From Gammaproteobacteria bacterium (GTDB lineage: Bacteria > Pseudomonadota > Gammaproteobacteria > Granulosicoccales > Granulosicoccaceae), in the NCBI GenBank assembly GCA_019634245.1, contig JAHQVR010000005.1:1-33237 (forward strand): a stretch of 33,237 nt of DNA. Reading direction: 5' to 3'. Numbering within the stretch: the first letter of the stretch is position 1; every line of letters begins with the position of its first letter. Below the pieces are notes generated by a model. It searched no databases, had not been told where the DNA came from, and saw only the letters and a program-made list of their open reading frames with translations. Positions 27,905-33,237 of the stretch are shown here, in pieces. Both the position numbers and the translations under genes were made by a program.

Positions 27905-29092
27905 TTAGCCTTTAGTGGAAAAGGACAATCTATGAGCAAGATAATAGAGTCCAAGCGCAACAAGTGATATCCCCACCAGAAAGCTCAGCACGAGATCATA
28001 GCCGTCAAGACGCCAGACTATCGAGGCAAGATAGGGCGCTACAGCTGCGCCGAAAAGATAGGGTAGTGCGAGCGCACCTGATTTGGCTCCAAAATTCTTT
28101 TCACCTAATAAATCCCGGGCGATGATAGGTCGAAGAATGCTGGTTGTTCCATAGGCACTGGCAAACAAAAAGACAAACCCAGGGACAAACCATTGGCTGT
28201 GCTCGCTGAATCTTAACAACACCATCGAAGCACCAATACCCAGAAAACACACCAGTGATACGCCATGGTGTGACGTGTACTTTTCCATAAACATCATTAT
28301 CAGCCTGCCCAGCACCTGCATGGGACCTATAAAAGAGGCGGCTAGTACGGCGGTCTCTGCGCTGAGCCCTTTGTCATCTAATATGGGTAGTAAATGTTGA
28401 ATAGTGGCTCCGTGGACTACCGCTAAAAAACCAAATCCCAGCGCAATGCACCAGAAAACGGGTAGCCGCAGAAATGATGTGTTGGTTTCAGTTCGCACCG
28501 AAGATGAGCCTTTGGGTGCAATGCGAGCGTTTTCCATGCTCTTGGCTCCTAGCCATAGCACAGGTGTCACGACAACGATCACTACGAGCGCAAATATCAC
28601 CACTGAAGTACGCCACCCGGTCGCGGTGGATAAGTAATGTAGGGTTGGAAAACTGATGGTGCTTGCAAAACCCGCGATCAGTGTTATCCAGATAATGCCG
28701 CGTTTAGCTTGTGACCCTCTGGATCGGGTTACCAGAGCAAAGCAAGGTTCGTATAGGCAACCTGCCTGGGTGGCACCAATAATCGCCCATATGACATAGA
28801 ACTGCCACAACAGGCTTACCTTGGATAAAGCTAACAGGCACAGTCCCCCCAACAGAGCAGACAATGCCATAAGTTCAGGCCCAAACCCTTTATCGATAAC
28901 ACGCCCTGTAAACGGGGAGCAACCTGCTGAGATAAGTAAGGCCAATGTTACCGCGGCTGTGAGTTCAGATTTACTCCAGGCAAGATCGGCCTCCCAGTGC
29001 AACAATAACGCTGGGAAGCTATAGAACAACGCAGCCCAAATCAGTGTTTGACCCAGGGCGAGCAGTGCGATGCTTCGATCGATAGGTATCAC
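27905..29092 (-). CDS. MFS transporter
   Basis: Major facilitator superfamily secondary transporter with about 12 membrane spans over 395 residues. The first loop SPFTGRVIDKGFGPELM corresponds to motif A (GxxxDrxGrR), degenerate, and the central cytoplasmic loop (SMENARIAPKGSSSVRTETN) separates the two halves. The pattern of an FYSFPALLLHWEADLAWSKS first periplasmic loop is common among monocarboxylate/oxalate-formate antiporter-like MFS proteins. Start is GTG 29092; no better Met is available. It diverges from the acyl-CoA operon across 245 bases, so it may carry that pathway's acid. Direction and cargo unknown. Confidence 0.88.
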   Translation of the reverse strand: MIPIDRSIALLALGQTLIWAALFYSFPALLLHWEADLAWSKSELTAAVTLALLISAGCSPFTGRVIDKGFGPELMALSALLGGLCLLALSKVSLLWQFYVIWAIIGATQAGCLYEPCFALVTRSRGSQAKRGIIWITLIAGFASTISFPTLHYLSTATGWRTSVVIFALVVIVVVTPVLWLGAKSMENARIAPKGSSSVRTETNTSFLRLPVFWCIALGFGFLAVVHGATIQHLLPILDDKGLSAETAVLAASFIGPMQVLGRLIMMFMEKYTSHHGVSLVCFLGIGASMVLLRFSEHSQWFVPGFVFLFASAYGTTSILRPIIARDLLGEKNFGAKSGALALPYLFGAAVAPYLASIVWRLDGYDLVLSFLVGISLVALGLYYLAHRLSFSTKG

Positions 29093-29204
29093 CGTTGGAG
29101 TATCAGGTAAAAAAGTCGGTTGGATTCACGCGATTAAATCACTCCGAGATCGTGTGATGATTGGAATTGCTCCCTGATGTCTGATTTTGTGTCGATTCTT
29201 AGCT

Positions 29205-29235
29205 TTGACATCTTCAATTCCTCACTTGCTATAAA
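29205..29235 (+). promoter_or_regulatory. Sigma-70 promoter for the acyl-CoA operon
   Basis: Perfect -35 TTGACA (29205-29210), 19-base spacer, TATAAA (29230-29235) preceded by TGC, making an extended -10. Start of transcription is predicted near 29242, giving a leader of about 95 bases to the ATG at 29338. It lies in the 245-base gap shared with the divergent MFS gene. Confidence 0.55.
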
Positions 29236-29250
29236 CACGGTACTATAAGA

Positions 29251-29267
29251 TCACGCTTGCTGCGTGA
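29251..29267. promoter_or_regulatory. Operator-like palindrome just after the promoter
   Basis: TCACGC, 5-base spacer TTGCT, GCGTGA: a perfect 6-bp inverted repeat located about +10 to +26 from the predicted start. Position and symmetry fit the site of a dimeric repressor (GntR, TetR or LysR-type); no regulator gene is adjacent in the window. Confidence 0.45.
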
Positions 29268-29337
29268 ACAATTATTTTTGGTTTTAGTTCTTTTTCACAA
29301 CGCCTACTATCGTCACCAAACTGGCTGATATCAGACT

Positions 29338-30501
29338 ATGCCTTTGATAGATTTAAATCTCTATGATGAAGTTCGTCAAGAAATCGCAAAGCTGTGTCAG
29401 CGTTTTCCTGGCGAGTACTGGCGAAAGGTTGATCGTGAACGCGTTTATCCGGAAGCGTTCGTTACCGCGTTAGCGGATGCGGGATATCTGTCTGCACTAA
29501 TTCCAGAAGAGTTTGGTGGAGTCGGTCTGCCATTGTCTGGAGCCGCTGCTATATTGGAAGAAATACAGCTTCAAGGTGGCAATGCCGGAGCCTGTCATGC
29601 GCAAATGTACATCATGGGTGCGCTGCTGCGTCATGGCTCACAAGAGCAAAAGAAACGTTTTCTGCCTGACATTGCCAGTGGCCGTTTAAGACTTCAAGCA
29701 TTCGGTGTTACGGAGCCGACAAGTGGCACGGATACGACCTCAATACAAACCTTTGCCAAACGCAAGGGCGATTTTTACGTTATCAATGGTCAGAAAATTT
29801 GGACCAGTCGCGCTGAGCACTCTGACCTAATGTTGTTATTGGCCCGCACTAAACCAAAAGCGGAATGTGTGAAAAAATCTGAAGGCTTGTCGGTATTCCT
29901 GTTCGACATGCGTCAAGCGTTAGATCAGGGAATGAGTATTCGGCCCATTCGCACTATGATGAATCATGCTACAACCGAAGTATTCTTTGACAATGTATCA
30001 ATTCCTGCTGATAGTTTAGTGGGTGACGAGGGTAGAGGCTTCCATTACATCCTGTCTGGCATGAACGCCGAACGAATACTCATTGCCGCCGAATGCATTG
30101 GCGATGCCAAGTGGTTTATAAATAAGTCAGCCACGTATGCCAATGAGCGCATCGTTTTTGATCGACCCATAGGGCAAAATCAGGGCGTCCAGTTTCCGAT
30201 TGCTAAAGCGTATGCCTCCCTGCGAGCTGCAGAGCTGATGGTGCACCAGGCAGCAGAATTATTTGAAACAGGCGCCCCGTGTGGGGCTGAAGCCAATCTT
30301 GCTAAATTGCTCAGCGCTGATGCTGCCTGGGAAGCTGCCAATGCCTGTGTGCAAACCTTTGGCGGATTCGGTTTCGCCGAAGAGTATGATATTGAGCGGA
30401 AATTTAGGGAGACGCGTCTCTATCAAGTCGCCCCGGTTTCCACCAATTTAATTCTGTCCTACCTAGCTGAGCATGTGTTGGGCATGCCACGCTCCTACTA
30501 A
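29338..30501 (+). CDS. Acyl-CoA dehydrogenase family protein
   Basis: FAD-dependent oxidation of an acyl-CoA. Family motifs: IPEEFGGVGLP, FGVTEPTSGTDTTS (FAD binding), INGQKIWTSRAEHSD, and the C-terminal TFGGFGFAEEYDIERKFRETRLYQV. At the usual catalytic Glu site (YEGT) the sequence reads APVST with Pro366, so that residue is absent; Glu245 in MNAERILIAAE lies where isovaleryl-CoA and long-chain enzymes carry their base. 387 residues, full length. First gene of an operon with a CoA-transferase 19 bases downstream. In Pseudomonas aeruginosa a similar enzyme sits in the itaconate operon. Substrate likely a short branched or dicarboxylic acyl-CoA, by context only. Confidence 0.9.
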   Translation: MPLIDLNLYDEVRQEIAKLCQRFPGEYWRKVDRERVYPEAFVTALADAGYLSALIPEEFGGVGLPLSGAAAILEEIQLQGGNAGACHAQMYIMGALLRHGSQEQKKRFLPDIASGRLRLQAFGVTEPTSGTDTTSIQTFAKRKGDFYVINGQKIWTSRAEHSDLMLLLARTKPKAECVKKSEGLSVFLFDMRQALDQGMSIRPIRTMMNHATTEVFFDNVSIPADSLVGDEGRGFHYILSGMNAERILIAAECIGDAKWFINKSATYANERIVFDRPIGQNQGVQFPIAKAYASLRAAELMVHQAAELFETGAPCGAEANLAKLLSADAAWEAANACVQTFGGFGFAEEYDIERKFRETRLYQVAPVSTNLILSYLAEHVLGMPRSY

Positions 30502-30520
30502 GCTCAAGCGAGTCAATGTA

Positions 30521-31651
30521 ATGAAAGCACTTGATGGCTTATTAGTCGTATCGATAGAGCAGGCCGTGGCTGCACCACTATGTTCCTCACGGCTTGCAGA
30601 AGCAGGTGCTCGAGTGATCAAAATTGAGCGTAGTGAGGGAGATTTTGCTCGTCGTTATGATTCTGCCGCGTGTGGAGAAAGCTCCTACTTTGCCTGGTTG
30701 AATGGAAATAAAGAATCGTTGTGTGTGGATTTTAAAACTACTGAAGGAGCTGAACTCCTTTGGTCCTTGATCGAATCAGCCGATGTAGTGATTCAGAATT
30801 TAGCTCCGGGTGCACTGAGCAATGCCGGGTTCTCTACCCATGCTATGCAGAGCCGAAACAAACGGCTCATCGTGTGCAATATATCCGGCTATGGTGAGTC
30901 AAGCATGCTGGCCGAAAGACGGGGCTATGATCTGTTAATTCAAGCCGAAAGTGGCTTGATTTCGGTGTCTGGAGCACCCGATCATCCGGGTAGAATCGGT
31001 GTGTCTTTATGTGACATAGGTGCTGGAGTAACTGCCTATAGCGGTATTCTGGAAGCGTTAATCAAACGGGGGATCACCGGAGAGGGATGTGAGCTGTCAG
31101 TGTCCTTATTTGATGTGGCGGCTGAATGGATGAGCGTACCCTTCATCCATGCGCACTATGGTGAGGGTTCTCCCAAGCCTGCCGGATTGAAACATCCTAG
31201 CATTGCGCCTTACGGTGATTTCGTATGTTCGGACCATCGACTCGTCCTTGTGTCTATTCAGAACGAGCGTGAATGGGTTCGTTTGTGTGAAGACGTACTG
31301 AACGCTCCTGAACTTTTAAAACAGGTGAACTATCAAAGTAACAATGCCCGCGTCGCACATCGAGAATCACTAGAAGCCGACATAGGCCGTATAACGGCAA
31401 CAATGACCTCGGATGAATTCTCTCATCGACTTCTGCAAGCCGGAATTGCTTATGGTGCTATCCACACGGCAGAAGATCTAATGGAGCACCCAGCTTTCCG
31501 AGCACGTCAGAGCAGTACCGCTGACGATCAGGTGATGTCCCTACCAGCGCATCCTATTCGATGGACAGGAACTGTGAAGGATAAATCTGCTAAAACACCT
31601 GCATTGGGAGAACACACCGAGGCCATTAAAGCAGAACTGGGAAAGCGTTGA
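30521..31651 (+). CDS. Class III (CaiB/BaiF) CoA-transferase, second copy
   Basis: CoA-transferase that probably activates the acid used by this operon. Starts MKALDGLLVVSIEQAVAAP, with LAEAGARVIKIE and RGYDLLIQAESGL; the catalytic Asp is Asp198 in SVSLFD. ATG 30521 is chosen over an in-frame ATG at 30473 because it begins at the conserved family N-terminus and lies 19 bases after the dehydrogenase stop. 376 residues. It differs clearly from the copy at 7196-8344. Between a dehydrogenase and a FAS1-like hydratase, it matches the arrangement of itaconate- or mesaconate-CoA transferases, which is inference from synteny. Confidence 0.93.
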   Translation: MKALDGLLVVSIEQAVAAPLCSSRLAEAGARVIKIERSEGDFARRYDSAACGESSYFAWLNGNKESLCVDFKTTEGAELLWSLIESADVVIQNLAPGALSNAGFSTHAMQSRNKRLIVCNISGYGESSMLAERRGYDLLIQAESGLISVSGAPDHPGRIGVSLCDIGAGVTAYSGILEALIKRGITGEGCELSVSLFDVAAEWMSVPFIHAHYGEGSPKPAGLKHPSIAPYGDFVCSDHRLVLVSIQNEREWVRLCEDVLNAPELLKQVNYQSNNARVAHRESLEADIGRITATMTSDEFSHRLLQAGIAYGAIHTAEDLMEHPAFRARQSSTADDQVMSLPAHPIRWTGTVKDKSAKTPALGEHTEAIKAELGKR

Positions 31652-31654
31652 TCA

Positions 31655-32521
31655 ATGAACTCACCAATAGAACAACAGTGTGTAGAGTTTGTCGGTTCAG
31701 TGAGACTCATCGATGACTCTCTACATCCACAAAACGCTCAACTAATGCAGGCCTTGTTAAGCCGTGAGCCGTCCTTAGCAGTCGGGGAGTGTTTACCCCT
31801 GCTTTGGCATTGGCTCTATTTCAACGATCCAATCAAATCAGAGGATTTAAAGAGTGATGGACATGAACGCCTGGGAAATTTTCTACCACCGGTACCGTAC
31901 CCCAAGCGCATGTGGGCCGGCAGCTGTATAGAGTTCTCTCAACCATTGGCCATCGGTGAAACGGCCACTAAGCGATCCGAAATTAGTTCTGTGCTGTTTA
32001 AGAAAGGCTCAAGTGGCAAGCTCTGCTTTGTTGAAGTGGAACACCAAATTATACAATCTGAGCGTACCTGTCTTACGGATAGGCAAACGCTTGTCTATCG
32101 AGAACCGGCTAGCAGTGATACTGCTGCCGTCGATAATCCTGCCAGGAGTTCGACTCAATTGGACAGGTTGTTGTATCAGGTGTCGAGGGAACGAACACTT
32201 GGCTCTGTAGACTTATTTCGATATTCGGCACTGACGTTTAATTCACATCGAATTCATTATGATCAAGACTATTCCCGGCAAATTGAAGGCTATCCAAACA
32301 TCGTTGTTCATGGGCCGTTGATGGCTACGTTGCTTGTGGAACATGCTCAGGATCTTTGTAACAATCAGTCGATTATGCGCTTTGAGTTTAGAGCTGTGTC
32401 TCCATTGTTTGTGGAGGAGCCGTTTTGTATCGCGTCAAGGGAAGTCGAAGAAGGGCTCGAGCTGTTGCTGATCAAAAAGGATAATACGATAGTGGTAAAG
32501 TCCAACGTGTATTGGGGTTAG
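31655..32521 (+). CDS. FAS1-like/MaoC-type (HTD2-like) enoyl-CoA hydratase
   Basis: Double hot-dog protein resembling mesaconyl-C4-CoA (3-methylfumaryl-CoA) and itaconyl-CoA hydratases. The N-terminal half has the LWHWLYFNDPI and LPPVPYPKRMWAGSCIEF features of this group, and KLCFVEVEHQI. The C-terminal half has the hot-dog signature RYSALTFNSHRIHYDQDYS with the hydratase Asn/His pair, then YPNIVVHGPLMATLL. 288 residues, full length. It starts 3 bases after the CoA-transferase stop. Known homologues add water to make citramalyl-CoA; a citramalyl-CoA lyase (CitE-like) is not in this window. Confidence 0.87.
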   Translation: MNSPIEQQCVEFVGSVRLIDDSLHPQNAQLMQALLSREPSLAVGECLPLLWHWLYFNDPIKSEDLKSDGHERLGNFLPPVPYPKRMWAGSCIEFSQPLAIGETATKRSEISSVLFKKGSSGKLCFVEVEHQIIQSERTCLTDRQTLVYREPASSDTAAVDNPARSSTQLDRLLYQVSRERTLGSVDLFRYSALTFNSHRIHYDQDYSRQIEGYPNIVVHGPLMATLLVEHAQDLCNNQSIMRFEFRAVSPLFVEEPFCIASREVEEGLELLLIKKDNTIVVKSNVYWG

Positions 32522-32722
32522 TTGATACTGACCACTCAAGAGAGCGTTCTAGCCTGGTATGAATAAAGCGCTAGCAGGGTATTTTTAGCGGCAATTACTC
32601 TGAGGTAGCGCTGTTATCTGATTGTGACTGCTCATGGGCCTTTCCCAGTTTCCCATGCTGTCGAGTACTGGTATGAGCGATTTATGCCTTACTACTTTCA
32701 ACAGTCACTTTTTGGTAACTCC

Positions 32723-32751
32723 TTGTACCGGAAACTCAATACCACCATAAT
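32723..32751 (+). promoter_or_regulatory. Candidate promoter of the ABM-domain gene
   Basis: TTGTAC (32723-32728), 17-base spacer, CATAAT (32746-32751). It would leave a very short leader, with the ribosome binding site starting almost at the 5' end. The rest of the 250-base gap 32522-32771 has only a pair of imperfect 12-base direct repeats (32549-32560 and 32571-32582). Confidence 0.35.
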
Positions 32752-32759
32752 TGTTTCAA

Positions 32760-32765
32760 AAGGAG
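32760..32765 (+). promoter_or_regulatory. Shine-Dalgarno deciding the ATG at 32772
   Basis: AAGGAG, 6 bases before ATG 32772. It rejects the in-frame ATG at 32751, which lies upstream of this site. Confidence 0.75.
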
Positions 32766-32771
32766 CATGCC

Positions 32772-33077
32772 ATGATTGTTGAATATTTACGATACACCAT
32801 TGATCCGGCGCGACAGAGTGAATTTAAAGAAGCGTATGCAAAAGCATCTGAGCCCTTGTTGCAGTCGCCTTATTGTTTATCATACGAGCTGTGTCAATGT
32901 GATGAAGACAACAGCCAATTCATCATCCGTATTGAATGGACATCATCATCCGATCATTTGGAAAAATTCAGAAAAAGTGAAGATTTTCGACGCTTTTTGA
33001 CTTACATAAAAACGTACATTGACGATATTGACGAGATGAGGCATTACATACAAATTGACAATAAGAAAAATTCCTAA
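32772..33077 (+). CDS. Antibiotic biosynthesis monooxygenase (ABM)-domain protein
   Basis: Small dimeric ferredoxin-like fold protein. The 101 residues follow the ABM pattern: MIVEYLRYTIDPARQSEFKE (strand and helix), SPYCLSYELCQCDEDNSQFI (strands), IRIEWTSSSDHLEKFRKSED, then RRFLTYIKTYIDDIDEMRHY. The Trp-containing strand is typical. Members include cofactor-free quinone-forming monooxygenases, haem-degrading enzymes and stress proteins. Strong ribosome binding site and own promoter candidate suggest independent expression. Function not deducible. Confidence 0.82.
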   Translation: MIVEYLRYTIDPARQSEFKEAYAKASEPLLQSPYCLSYELCQCDEDNSQFIIRIEWTSSSDHLEKFRKSEDFRRFLTYIKTYIDDIDEMRHYIQIDNKKNS

Positions 33078-33110
33078 GCTCAGAATGGTTTGATCGTAAG
33101 ATCGTTGTTT

Positions 33111-33237
33111 TGCTATCGGTTTTGCTATCGGTTTTGCTATCGGTTTTGCTATCGGTTTTGCTATCGGTTTTGCTTCCGGGCTTGCTTCCGGGCTTGCTTC
33201 CGGGCTTGCTTCCGGGCTTGCTTCCGGGCTTGCTTCC
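33111..33237. repeat. 12-bp tandem repeat, two unit types, running off the window
   Basis: Five perfect copies of TGCTATCGGTTT (33111-33170) switch abruptly to TGCTTCCGGGCT, five perfect copies plus 7 bases to the last base. The units share 8 of 12 positions and keep exact register. The period is four codons: forward frames read AIGF/ASGL or LLSV/LLPG, reverse frames DSKT/GSKP or AKPI/ASPE. No start codon with a ribosome binding site precedes it on the plus strand. It may be intergenic or the end of a gene entering from the right. Confidence 0.9.

Noticed and set aside
27898..27963. GNAT start at 27963
   Set aside because: It overlaps the end of the MFS gene in another frame and adds residues with no GNAT likeness; ATG 27897 fits better.
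32549..32582. Imperfect 12-base direct repeats (CTAGCCTGGTAT and CTAGCAGGGTAT)
   Set aside because: Only two copies with two mismatches and no link to a gene or element; likely chance.

Overview
The window looks like a chromosomal segment of a gammaproteobacterium, probably a marine or environmental lineage outside the enteric group. The block rnhB-dnaE-accA-tilS-pyrG-kdsA-eno-ftsB-ispD-ispF is the classic gammaproteobacterial order. A methylthioinosine-type phosphorylase, GlyGly-CTERM-like protease tails and several CoA-transferase/acyl-CoA genes fit that setting. The genus cannot be fixed from sequence alone; the window opens inside a gene and closes inside a tandem repeat.

Region 1 (1-7171, + strand) is the most unusual part. 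A very long reading frame joins two trypsin-fold proteases and a third Cys-containing domain. Each join is a hydrophobic hairpin: a GlyGly-CTERM-like anchor, a short basic loop, then a signal-peptide-like segment. It is followed, with 2 bases between, by an exported caspase-family (C14) protein with a DUF4384-like tail. Next come a single-pass anti-sigma-like membrane protein, a sigma-70-type factor and an exported helical protein that overlaps the sigma gene by ATGA. I read this as an envelope proteolysis module carrying its own transmembrane sigma/anti-sigma switch. A SnoaL/NTF2-like protein ends the run.

Region 2 (7196-11742, - strand) is a tightly packed catabolic operon, in transcription order: Gfo/Idh/MocA oxidoreductase, diaminopropionate ammonia-lyase-like PLP enzyme, M24 metallohydrolase, class III CoA-transferase. 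It occupies the place upstream of rnhB where lipid A genes (lpxA/lpxB) usually lie in relatives. Its first start codon and the rnhB start share the same CATG.

Region 3 (11741-25577, + strand) is the housekeeping block for DNA replication, fatty acid initiation, tRNA modification, CTP, Kdo, glycolysis, division and isoprenoid precursors. A 2-oxoglutarate/Fe(II) oxygenase is inserted between dnaE and accA. The block ends with a nucleoside phosphorylase for methylthio-nucleoside salvage.

Region 4 (25591-29092) is accessory: a LysE-type exporter, a small lipoprotein, a truncated BtrH N-terminal-domain gene, a GNAT acetyltransferase and an MFS transporter. Region 5 (29338-32521, + strand) is an acyl-CoA operon (acyl-CoA dehydrogenase, CoA-transferase, FAS1-like/MaoC-type hydratase) resembling itaconate/mesaconate-citramalyl-CoA chemistry, with a good promoter and a palindromic operator candidate. 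The window closes with an ABM-fold monooxygenase-like gene and a two-type 12-bp tandem repeat running off the end.
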